In this document: piece by piece, positions 39,870 through 47,351 of the stretch | Numbering within the stretch: position 1 is the first letter of the stretch | Layout: each line of letters opens with the position of its first letter | Source of the DNA: Gordonia jinghuaiqii | Lineage (GTDB): Bacteria; Actinomycetota; Actinomycetes; Mycobacteriales; Mycobacteriaceae | Reading direction: 5' to 3' | Assembly: GCF_014041935.1 (NCBI RefSeq) | Contig: NZ_CP059491.1 | Coordinates: 3,844,001 to 3,908,000, forward strand | DNA: 64,000 nt | The notes under the pieces: model-generated | The model's input: only the letters and a program-made list of their open reading frames with translations | Database searches by the model: none | What the model was told of the DNA's origin: nothing | Position numbers and translations under genes: made by a program

Positions 39870-39898
39870 ATGCTGTTCAAGAGAGAATCAATTGTCAA
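39870..39898 (-). promoter_or_regulatory. Promoter of the ACT-leucine dehydrogenase-BKD operon
   Basis: On the minus strand TTGACA (39893-39898), a perfect -35 hexamer, is followed after 17 bases by CAGCAT (39870-39875). The start codon at 39790 would lie about 75 bases downstream of the transcription start. The inverted repeat CAACCAACACAA / TTGGTGTGGTTG overlaps the -35 and could be an operator. Confidence 0.55.
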
Positions 39899-40018
39899 CC
39901 AACACAATGCTTTTGGTGTGGTTGTGAGCCTCCTCCACGTTACGGAGGTCGAGACGGGACGGTATCGCGTGCGCTGCCGGCGCGCCCGCCGATCGGACAA
40001 TTTCAGTGACTGTCCCCC

Positions 40019-40090
40019 GACCACGTAGCACGTCTACGTGGTCTGGGGTACGTGCGGCGACCCGGTTGCCGCCGGATCACCTACGTGGTC
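40019..40090. promoter_or_regulatory. Three-copy 10-bp operator upstream of the monooxygenase operon
   Basis: GACCACGTAG (40019-40028) and CTACGTGGTC (40034-40043) form a perfect 10-bp inverted repeat with a 5-base centre. A third exact copy, CTACGTGGTC, lies at 40081-40090. The set ends 113 bases before the monooxygenase start, a fitting place for an activator site; the ATP-binding LuxR protein at the end of the operon is a candidate regulator. Confidence 0.7.
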
Positions 40091-40203
40091 GCCGAGAGAT
40101 TCCACGCAAAGCTCAGTGCTCCACGGATGGACGATGCCTCGTCCACGCTGTGAATGTGGGTGGCGAACCGAGCCGGTTCACTCTGACGAAAGGTCGAATC
40201 CAC

Positions 40204-41364
40204 ATGCGCTTCATTGTTTTCACCGAGGCCGGCACACTTCGGGGACAAACCCATCACCGCCGCTATTGGGACCTCGTCGAGGAGGCGGTGTTCGCCGAGG
40301 AGATGGGCTTCTACGGATGGGGGACATCCGAGCACCACTTCTACCGAGAGCTCGCCGCAACCCCGTCACCCGAGGTGCTGTTCACCGCGGTGGCGATGCG
40401 GACCAGCCGAATCAAACTGCGGTACATGAGCCGTCTGATCTCGGCCATTCATCCGATCCTCGTCGCCGAACAGACCGCGTCCACCGACATCATGTCCAAC
40501 GGACGTGTGGAACTCGCTGTCGCGCGGGGTAACACGCTTCTCCAGCTCGACGCCTTCGGTATCTCGCTCGACGACACCCAGGAACGCGCCGAGGAAGCTC
40601 TGGACCTGATTGTCCGGGCCCTGAGCGACCAGTCCTTCTCGCACGACGGCAAGCACTGGGGCAAGATTCCCGAGCGGGAACTGACACCGAATGGCCTGCA
40701 GGAGCCGCATCCGCCGCTCTACAAGATCGGGCAGACCATCGATTCGATCAAGGATGCTCGGCGTCGCGGCCTGGGTCTCATCACCTGCGACATGTGGATG
40801 GGCTGGGACACTCTCGGGGAGTACTTGGACGCCTACAACTCCGTTGCGCTGTCCGAGATCGACCCGGTCGGCAGGTTCGTCACCAAGTCGGCGGCAGCCA
40901 TGTCGATCACCACGCGCTGCGCGAAGACCAACGACATTGCTCTCGAACAGGCCGAACGCGATCTGAAGATGTTCGCCACCTTGATCATCCGGGATCTGTA
41001 TGTCCAGCTCGCCGAACGCTCCCCGGAGGGATACGGACAGTTCGACCGGCTGGTCGAGCTGCGCGACCGTGTCGACGACGTCGAGTGGCTGCGCACGGCC
41101 GGACCGACCGTGATGATCGGCGACCCCGAACACCTCGTCCATCAGGTGCAGCGCATGAAGGAGATGGGTGCCGACGAGGTCGTGCTTCGTATCGACAACG
41201 CGCCGCACGAGGTCATCATGGAGACCCTGGAGAACATCGGCCGCTACGTGATCCCGTACTTCTCCAACCCCAACGCCGTCCTCCGCAGCGGTCCGGTCGG
41301 CCTCCTTCCCGGCGACCCGCGCCAGGAGCTGAGCTACGAGGACACCGCGAAGGTGGTGAACTGA
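40204..41364 (+). CDS. Luciferase-like (LLM class) flavin-dependent monooxygenase
   Basis: A 386-residue member of the bacterial luciferase superfamily, which uses reduced FMN and oxygen. Typical blocks are YGWGTSEHHFYRELAATPSP near residue 40, IHPILVAEQTASTDIMSNGR near 95, and RVELAVARGNTLLQLDAFG. It has no reductase domain, and a flavin reductase is encoded four genes later, so it is probably the oxygenase half of a two-component enzyme. Family relatives open or hydroxylate N-heterocycles (RutA on uracil, PyrA on pyridine). The substrate here is unknown. ATG at 40204 gives the normal N-terminus MRFIVFTEAG. A longer frame upstream crosses the operator repeats and is not coding. Confidence 0.9.
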   Translation: MRFIVFTEAGTLRGQTHHRRYWDLVEEAVFAEEMGFYGWGTSEHHFYRELAATPSPEVLFTAVAMRTSRIKLRYMSRLISAIHPILVAEQTASTDIMSNGRVELAVARGNTLLQLDAFGISLDDTQERAEEALDLIVRALSDQSFSHDGKHWGKIPERELTPNGLQEPHPPLYKIGQTIDSIKDARRRGLGLITCDMWMGWDTLGEYLDAYNSVALSEIDPVGRFVTKSAAAMSITTRCAKTNDIALEQAERDLKMFATLIIRDLYVQLAERSPEGYGQFDRLVELRDRVDDVEWLRTAGPTVMIGDPEHLVHQVQRMKEMGADEVVLRIDNAPHEVIMETLENIGRYVIPYFSNPNAVLRSGPVGLLPGDPRQELSYEDTAKVVN

Positions 41365-41365
41365 G

Positions 41366-41797
41366 GTGACCGACACCCGAGACCTGGTGAGCGTCGAAGA
41401 GTTCACCGAACACCTGACACGCGTCTACGACGCCATCAACACAGCTGTCCACAACCGCGACGGTGCAGCCTTCGCCGACCTGTACACGCCGAACGGCTCA
41501 CTGATGACGCCCGACGGGGCGATCATCGCCGGAACCGACGCCCTGCGTGATGCATTCGAACGCTGGACCGAAGCCGGCTGGGTCGACCAGCACGCCGAAC
41601 TCGTCGAGCTCACCATCGACGACCGGATCGTGGTCGAGGAGGGCCGCTCGGTCGGCACGTTCCGGGTCGACGGCGCGGAGACAGTGGCCCGCAACAACTA
41701 CATCGTCGTACACGTCCGTTCCGACGACGGACGCTGGCTGATGCTCCGGGACATCTGGAACACCGTCTCCGAAGACACCCCGACGGGGTCGTACTGA
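41366..41797 (+). CDS. NTF2-like (SnoaL/DUF4440-type) protein
   Basis: A 143-residue cone-fold protein: a long first helix (FTEHLTRVYDAINTAVHNRD), then FADLYTPNGSLMTPDGAII and GTDALRDAFERW, and a beta-sheet ending in WLMLRDIWNTVSE. Such proteins act as small isomerases, hydrolases or ligand-binding partners. The GTG start is 1 base after the monooxygenase stop, so it is made with it and may act on its product. Confidence 0.82.
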   Translation: MTDTRDLVSVEEFTEHLTRVYDAINTAVHNRDGAAFADLYTPNGSLMTPDGAIIAGTDALRDAFERWTEAGWVDQHAELVELTIDDRIVVEEGRSVGTFRVDGAETVARNNYIVVHVRSDDGRWLMLRDIWNTVSEDTPTGSY

Positions 41798-41798
41798 C

Positions 41799-43268
41799 AT
41801 GGACATCAACGAGTACGCAGGCCAGGACGCCACCGGACTCGCCGAACTCATCAGAACCGGTCAGGTCAGTGCGGACGAGGTACGCGACACCGCGACAGCT
41901 GCGGTGACGGCCGTGGACGGCGAGCTCAACGCCGTCGTCGACGGACCGTGGACCTCGGCGACGATTGCACCGGACGGAATCGACGGTCCGTTCTCCGGAG
42001 TTCCGTTCGTCTTCAAGGACATCCTCTGCCATGCCGCCGGTAGGCCCACGAGGATGGGTACGCGAGCACTGTCCGACGGGGTGACGTTTGACCACGACAC
42101 CGAACTGATGGCTCGTTTCAAACGCGCGGGACTGGTGGGCGTCGCGAACACCACCACACCGGAGCTGGCGCTGAGTTCGGCCACGGTTTCCGCACTCTCC
42201 GGAGTCACCCTCAACCCCTGGGACGCCACTGTCACCGCCGGGGGGTCGAGCGGCGGCTCCTCGGTCCTGGTGGCCACCGGAGCGGTGCCGCTCGCACACG
42301 CGAACGACGGAGGCGGGTCGATCCGTATCCCGGCCGCGCGCAATGGACTGGTGGGACTGAAGCCGAGCCGAGGGCGCATCTCCCTGGGACCGGATCAACA
42401 GGAGGTGATGAGCGGCAACGCCGTCGAGTTCGCCGTGACCCGAACGGTCCGGGACTGCGCGGCGCTGCTCGACGCGGTTCACGGCTCCATCCCCGGCGAC
42501 CGGTACGGCGCACCCCCTCCGGCACGACGTTACGTCGACGAGATCGTCGCACCGGGACGCCGCCTGCGGATCGGTGTGTGCACCGCCGACTGGTCCTCGG
42601 TACCGGTCGACGACGAGGTGGCCGACGAGGTGAATCGTGTGGCCCGCACCCTGTCCGAACTGGGCCACACGGTGGACATCGTCGCACCTCGGATCGACTG
42701 GGACGCGATGGTCGCCGCGTTCAACACCATCTGGTGTTTCGGAACCGCGCCGACGGTTGTCGCGCTGGCCGAACAGAGCGGAGCCGTCATCGACGAGAAC
42801 TCCTTCGAGGAGACCACCCTGCTGTCATACCGGCACGGGCTGACCCTCGGTCCGTTGGAGCTCGCCACGGCCTTCGCCGAGATGAACGCGATCTCCCGGA
42901 CGATGGCGGACTTCATGGGTGACTGGGACATCCTGTTGACCCCCACCGCCTCCCGGGTGCACGTGCCGGTCACCCATTTGGCCGACGGCGGAGTTCCGGC
43001 CACGTCGGAGGAATGGGTGCGCCGGGTCCTGGCGGAGTACCCGCTGTCCGCGCTGTATAACATCACGGGCGCTCCGGCGATCAGTCTCCCCACCGGTTGG
43101 TCACCGGACGGACTCCCGATAGGCATGCACTTCGGCGCGGCCGTCAACGGCGAGTCGGAGCTGATCGCCCTGGCCGCCGAACTGGAGGACGCCCTGCCGT
43201 GGCACCACCGGCGACCACCGGCACACGTGACGACCCGGGCGGCCGCGGCAACCGCCGCAGGCCGATGA
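41799..43268 (+). CDS. Amidase signature family hydrolase
   Basis: A 489-residue amidase. The Ser-cisSer-Lys triad is visible: Lys73 in VPFVFKDILCH, the glycine-rich GGSSGGSS loop (148-155) with the cis-serine, and nucleophile Ser174 in NDGGGSIRIPAA. It hydrolyses a carboxamide to acid plus ammonia or amine. In this operon a likely role is to cut an amide or formamide formed after ring opening by the monooxygenase, which is an inference. It starts 1 base after the preceding stop, and its stop overlaps the flavin reductase ATG. Confidence 0.93.
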   Translation: MDINEYAGQDATGLAELIRTGQVSADEVRDTATAAVTAVDGELNAVVDGPWTSATIAPDGIDGPFSGVPFVFKDILCHAAGRPTRMGTRALSDGVTFDHDTELMARFKRAGLVGVANTTTPELALSSATVSALSGVTLNPWDATVTAGGSSGGSSVLVATGAVPLAHANDGGGSIRIPAARNGLVGLKPSRGRISLGPDQQEVMSGNAVEFAVTRTVRDCAALLDAVHGSIPGDRYGAPPPARRYVDEIVAPGRRLRIGVCTADWSSVPVDDEVADEVNRVARTLSELGHTVDIVAPRIDWDAMVAAFNTIWCFGTAPTVVALAEQSGAVIDENSFEETTLLSYRHGLTLGPLELATAFAEMNAISRTMADFMGDWDILLTPTASRVHVPVTHLADGGVPATSEEWVRRVLAEYPLSALYNITGAPAISLPTGWSPDGLPIGMHFGAAVNGESELIALAAELEDALPWHHRRPPAHVTTRAAAATAAGR

Positions 43269-44116
43269 TCATCACCATCCCCGACCGTCAGCCGCGTGGT
43301 TCGCGGCTGACGGTCGGGGAGGTCGACGACCTCCGCCGCTTGTCTGCTCGGATCGACTGCGGCGCAGACGCTCTCGACGGACCGTCGAACTGGCGCCGCG
43401 ACGGCGATCACCTCTGGGTCTCCATCCGGGCGTTACGAAGTCAGTGCGGCGAGAAGGACCAGGATTGGCACGGACGGTTCGACGCGATGATCGACTTCGC
43501 AACCCGACACGGGTGGGTCGACGACCACGGGCATGTCCGGGCGCACATCGACCAGGATCCGGCTCCGGTCGATTCCGCGGGCGGAGGACCCGTGGGCGCT
43601 GCTGTCGACGAGGAGATGGCCGATCTGGCCGATCTGTCGGTTGACCACCGCGACATCCGGGACATGTTCGCGCTGGTACCCACCGGTGTACTCGCCATGG
43701 CCGCGTGGTCGGGCGATCGACCGGCCGGAATGGCCGTGAGCTCGTTCGCCACGGTCTCCATCGACCCACCTCTGCTCAGTGCGCACATCCGGGCGGAGTC
43801 GTCGACGTGGCCCGAACTTGCCTCGGCATCGACGATCGGCGTCAGTGTGCTGGCGGCGGATCAGCATTCCGTTGCCCGACGACTTTCCGCATCGGACACC
43901 GCCGGCCGGTTCCATGGCACGCCGTACACGGTGACCCCGTCGGGCGCCGTCCTCCTCGGCGGGGCCGTCTTGTGGCTGGAGACCGAGCTCGCGGACTCGG
44001 TCACCGCCGGGGATCACCTCATCGCCGTGCTGCGTATCCGGCGCTCGGCCCACAGCGACCGGGCACCACTACTGTTCCATCGCAGCAGCTTCTGCGAACT
44101 GGCCGCACCGAGCTGA
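43265..44116 (+). CDS. Flavin reductase with extra N-terminal domain
   Basis: A 283-residue protein. The C-terminal part (about 125-283) is an FMN-binding flavin reductase of the HpaC/RutF type: DMFALVPTGVLAMAAW, AGMAVSSFATVSIDPPLLSA, and the conserved GDH in VTAGDHLIAVLRIRR. It should supply reduced flavin to the monooxygenase. The first 110 residues form an added domain of unknown function with a Trp-rich segment (NWRRDGDHLWVSI and GRFDAMIDFATRHGWVDDHG). Ordinary members have about 170 residues. ATG at 43265 overlaps the amidase stop as ATGA. A perfect 17-bp hairpin lies in codons 5-19. Confidence 0.87.
   Translation: MIITIPDRQPRGSRLTVGEVDDLRRLSARIDCGADALDGPSNWRRDGDHLWVSIRALRSQCGEKDQDWHGRFDAMIDFATRHGWVDDHGHVRAHIDQDPAPVDSAGGGPVGAAVDEEMADLADLSVDHRDIRDMFALVPTGVLAMAAWSGDRPAGMAVSSFATVSIDPPLLSAHIRAESSTWPELASASTIGVSVLAADQHSVARRLSASDTAGRFHGTPYTVTPSGAVLLGGAVLWLETELADSVTAGDHLIAVLRIRRSAHSDRAPLLFHRSSFCELAAPS
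43279..43319. promoter_or_regulatory. Perfect 17-bp hairpin inside the flavin reductase start
   Basis: CCCCGACCGTCAGCCGC (43279-43295) and GCGGCTGACGGTCGGGG (43303-43319) are perfectly complementary around a 7-base loop. The hairpin begins 11 bases after the amidase stop codon. It has the strength of an intrinsic terminator without a T tract and could reduce or couple expression of the downstream half of the operon. Confidence 0.75.
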
Positions 44117-44127
44117 TCGGAATCGCA

Positions 44128-44634
44128 ATGGACATTCATCCACATCGCCCGGCTTCCCATTCGGTGGCAGTGCTTTTCGGCCCGACCGAGCATCTTCGGC
44201 AGCAGCCGGCCGAAGAGCGGCACCTGGAGATCGACGTCATCGACGCCGGCGATCTCCAGGCCGCGAGCGCCCACTCCCGCGCCCGCGACGGCTCGGTTTC
44301 CGGCCTGCCGCGGTGGCCGTTGCTCCGAATCGACACCAGGCCGGCCGCATGGCTGCAACCGAGCCGCACGGCCTTCCACCTTCCGGCTCGTCCGGGGTAT
44401 CTGGCGAGTCTCGTCCACGATGCCAGGCTGCTGGGGATCGCACGTGGAGCGCTCATCGTCGTCGACGAGCATGTCGACGTGAGCCGGCTACGTGAGCACG
44501 TGATCGAGGAGTTGAGCGAACGTGGCGACTATCAGGTGCGTGATCGCCTACCGGGGTGGGAGCCGGTGATCACCCAGTCCAATTGCGGGACACCACTATC
44601 CGTAGCGCACAGTGTCGAGGAGTCCCCGTCATGA
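44128..44634 (+). CDS. Hypothetical protein of the catabolic operon
   Basis: A 168-residue protein that was not recognised. It is soluble by sequence, begins with His-rich MDIHPHRPASHSVAVLFGP, and contains IDVIDAGDLQAASAHSR and a C-terminal half with GIARGALIVVDEHVDVSRL, a strand-helix pattern of a small alpha/beta fold. No metal or nucleotide motif is clear. Its stop overlaps the next ATG by 4 bases, so it belongs to the operon, and its role is probably specific to this pathway. Confidence 0.65.
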   Translation: MDIHPHRPASHSVAVLFGPTEHLRQQPAEERHLEIDVIDAGDLQAASAHSRARDGSVSGLPRWPLLRIDTRPAAWLQPSRTAFHLPARPGYLASLVHDARLLGIARGALIVVDEHVDVSRLREHVIEELSERGDYQVRDRLPGWEPVITQSNCGTPLSVAHSVEESPS

Positions 44635-45833
44635 GCCGGGAGACAAGCCCACGGGCGCCAGAGCCGCGGTCACCTGCCGGGCATGTCAGTGCACGACGGG
44701 TCGCCGAGCTCACCGCGCGACTCGTGGCGTGCAACACCACCAACCCACCCGGCGACGAACGCCCGATCATCGCGCCGCTACTCGACGTCCTCAGCGAACT
44801 CGGCTGCGAAATAACCGTTTTCGACGATGAGCCGAGCCGACCATCGCTGGTGGCCCGATACCCGGGCGCCCCCGACGGCGCACCGGTCCTGATCATCAAC
44901 GGCCACCTCGACGTGGTACCCGTCGTTCACGACCAGTGGGAGATCGACCCGTTCGGTGGCGTGATCGAGGGCGATCGGGTTCGTGGTCGGGGCAGCTGCG
45001 ACATGAAAGGAGGTGTCGCCGCTGCGATCGAGGCGCTACGCGCACTGCGCGACAGCGCGCTGCCTCCCTCGTGTGTTGTCGAATTACACCTTGTCGCCGA
45101 CGAGGAGACCGGCAGTCGATTCGGCACATCGGCCCTTGCCGCCGCGGGCCGTATCGCAGGGGACGCCTGCATCATTCCCGAGCCCAACGATCTACGGGTG
45201 GGGGTCGCCGAACGAGGCACGGTGATGGCCCGCATCACGACCGTCGGGACTCCCGCGCACGGGAGCGACCCGGCCGTCGGCCATTCGGCGATCGCCGATG
45301 CCGCGCGCATCGTGAATGCGCTGCATCTGCGCGACTTCGGCGGTCCCCCGCATCCTCTACTGGCGTCGCCCACCTGCAATGTGGGCACCATCAGCGGCGG
45401 TTCTGCCACCAATGTCGTTGCCGGGGAATGCACAATGACCATCGACCGGCGGACACTGCCGAACCAGACCGCGGCCGACGCCCTGGCTGCTGTGCGTTCC
45501 GCGATCGACGAACTCGAGCCCCCGGTCGACTACACCCTGTCACCGATCGTGTTCGTCCCCGCCTCGGAGATCGCACCCGATCACCCGTTCGTCGAGCTGG
45601 TGAGCGCAGCGGCCGCCGCGCACGTCGGCGACATCACGCCGGCCGGTTCGATGCTGGGCAGTGATGCCCGGATCATGCGAAACGATCTCGAGATACCGAC
45701 GGTGGTGTTCGGCCCGGGGTCCCCGATCCGGGCGCACACCAGTGATGAATGGGTCGCCGTCGACGATCTGGTGCGTGCGGCACGCACGTTCGCCGACATC
45801 TTCACCACTTTCGGGTCCGCACGCGGCCGCTGA
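44631..45833 (+). CDS. M20-family metallohydrolase (ArgE/DapE/ACY1/CPG2 type)
   Basis: A 400-residue di-zinc amidohydrolase. The metal-binding motif is IINGHLDVVPVVHD, followed by GRGSCDMKGGVAAAI with the bridging Asp, the general-base region VADEETGSRFG, and the late metal histidine in GSPIRAHTSDEWV. Family members cleave N-acyl amino acids or dipeptides. Its place in the operon suggests a second hydrolysis step on an N-acyl or carbamoyl intermediate; the substrate is unknown. ATG at 44631 overlaps the previous stop. Confidence 0.93.
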   Translation: MSRETSPRAPEPRSPAGHVSARRVAELTARLVACNTTNPPGDERPIIAPLLDVLSELGCEITVFDDEPSRPSLVARYPGAPDGAPVLIINGHLDVVPVVHDQWEIDPFGGVIEGDRVRGRGSCDMKGGVAAAIEALRALRDSALPPSCVVELHLVADEETGSRFGTSALAAAGRIAGDACIIPEPNDLRVGVAERGTVMARITTVGTPAHGSDPAVGHSAIADAARIVNALHLRDFGGPPHPLLASPTCNVGTISGGSATNVVAGECTMTIDRRTLPNQTAADALAAVRSAIDELEPPVDYTLSPIVFVPASEIAPDHPFVELVSAAAAAHVGDITPAGSMLGSDARIMRNDLEIPTVVFGPGSPIRAHTSDEWVAVDDLVRAARTFADIFTTFGSARGR

Positions 45834-45869
45834 CCACCTCCGACCACTCACCACTACCGAGGAAACACC

Positions 45870-47306
45870 ATGCGCGAACTGCAGAATCACATCGACGGAG
45901 CGCCCGTGCCGAGCCGCGGGCGCGAACGGATCGACCTGATCGATCCCACGACCGGGCTGATCCAGGCCACCCAACCCGCGGGTTGCGTCGAGGACGTGGA
46001 CCACGCGGTGGCAGCGGCGCGCTCGGCGAGCGGCCAGTGGGCCGCGCTCACCGTGACCGAACGGGTCACAATGCTCGAGACCGCCGCCGACCGGCTCGCG
46101 GCCGACATACCCGAACTCGCCCGGCTCGAATACCGCGAGATGGGCAAACCCATCGGCCTGGCCGAAGAGTTCCTGGCTGCCGGAATCGAGGTGTTCCGTT
46201 CAGGGATCGACGACGCCCGTCACTATCGATTCGTCGAGGAGATATCCGAACACGGCGGCATCCGAACCGTGACCGTCCACCGGCCCGTCGGCGTGGTGGC
46301 GCAGATCATTCCGTGGAATTTCACCGTGACCGCGACCCTGCTCGGTCTGGCTCCGCTCCTCGCGGCGGGCAACTGCGTGGTCCTCAAACCTTCTGAGAAG
46401 GCGCCTCTTTCGGCGCTCCGGATGGTCGAGACGCTGGCACTGCCCCCCGGGGTCATGAACGTCGTGCTCGGGGACCGCCGCGCAGGAGAGCCCCTCGCCG
46501 ATCACTCCGACGTCGGCCTCGTCCACCTGACCGGTTCGGTGGCAGCGGGCCGGTCCGTGCAGGCGGCGACCGGCAGACGGATGACACGTGCGATTCTCGA
46601 GCTCGGTGGCAAGGATCCGGTGGTGATCGACGCCGGCGTCGATCCCGTGAAGACAGCCGCCGCGGTGGCATACGGCAGTTTTGTCAACACCGGGCAGATC
46701 TGCACGTCCATGGAGCGGATCTATGTCCACCGCGAGATCGCCGACGAGTTCATCGCGGCGCTCGTCGCCGAGGCCGCGACCTACCGGTGCGGTGACGGCG
46801 CCGACCCGCGGACGAAGATGGGACCGCTCGTCGACGAGCGTCAGCGCCAGATCGTCCAACGTCACGTCGACGACGCCATCACCAAGGGCGCCACCGTGCT
46901 GACCGGCGGGTCCCTCCCCGACTCCGCGGGGTATTTTTATCCGGCTACCGTGCTCACAGACGTGACGTCCGATATGGTCGTCATGCGTGAGGAAACATTC
47001 GGGCCGGTGGCGCCCGTGCAGGTGGTGGACACCTTCGCAGAAGGGATCCGACTCGCTTGCGATTCCGAGTTCGGTCTTGCCGCAACCGTATACACCGACC
47101 GCGCCGAACATGCCCGCGCGGCGCTCGACATCTCAGCGGGGATGGTCTGGATCAACCACTGGCAGGGCGGCGGGATGGTCCGGATGTTCGAACCCGCCCG
47201 CAACAGCGGACTGGGCGCAACCGGTGGACGGGCCGCCTATGATGCGGCCACCAGAGCTGTGTCCGTCAGTCACGACACCGCGATGCGCGCACACATGGGC
47301 GTCTGA
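45870..47306 (+). CDS. Aldehyde dehydrogenase (succinate-semialdehyde dehydrogenase-like)
   Basis: A 478-residue NAD(P)-dependent aldehyde dehydrogenase. The catalytic cysteine is in NTGQICTSMERIYVH, the general-base glutamate in ILELGGKDPVVIDAG, and the cofactor loop near VHLTGSVAAGRSVQ. The IIPWNFTVTATL segment is the usual WNFP-like motif. Overall pattern is near the succinate-semialdehyde and betaine-aldehyde branch. It would oxidise the aldehyde left after ring opening and deamidation. AGGAAA precedes the ATG. Confidence 0.93.
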   Translation: MRELQNHIDGAPVPSRGRERIDLIDPTTGLIQATQPAGCVEDVDHAVAAARSASGQWAALTVTERVTMLETAADRLAADIPELARLEYREMGKPIGLAEEFLAAGIEVFRSGIDDARHYRFVEEISEHGGIRTVTVHRPVGVVAQIIPWNFTVTATLLGLAPLLAAGNCVVLKPSEKAPLSALRMVETLALPPGVMNVVLGDRRAGEPLADHSDVGLVHLTGSVAAGRSVQAATGRRMTRAILELGGKDPVVIDAGVDPVKTAAAVAYGSFVNTGQICTSMERIYVHREIADEFIAALVAEAATYRCGDGADPRTKMGPLVDERQRQIVQRHVDDAITKGATVLTGGSLPDSAGYFYPATVLTDVTSDMVVMREETFGPVAPVQVVDTFAEGIRLACDSEFGLAATVYTDRAEHARAALDISAGMVWINHWQGGGMVRMFEPARNSGLGATGGRAAYDAATRAVSVSHDTAMRAHMGV

Positions 47307-47351
47307 CCGCCGTACGCATCCGTGTCCGGGCCGCGCCGCCAGGAGCCACAG

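Larger units (their letters stand above)
39791..40203. other. Divergent control region, branched-chain and heterocycle-type operons
   Basis: About 410 bases. It holds a promoter-like sequence for the minus-strand operon (39870-39898), an imperfect inverted repeat CAACCAACACAA / TTGGTGTGGTTG (39897-39923), and three copies of a 10-bp motif nearer the plus-strand operon (40019-40090). No gene is supported. Confidence 0.6.

Noticed and set aside
40006..40203. N-terminal extension of the monooxygenase to 40006
   Set aside because: The extension would translate through the operator repeats, while the luciferase family N-terminus begins at the ATG at 40204.
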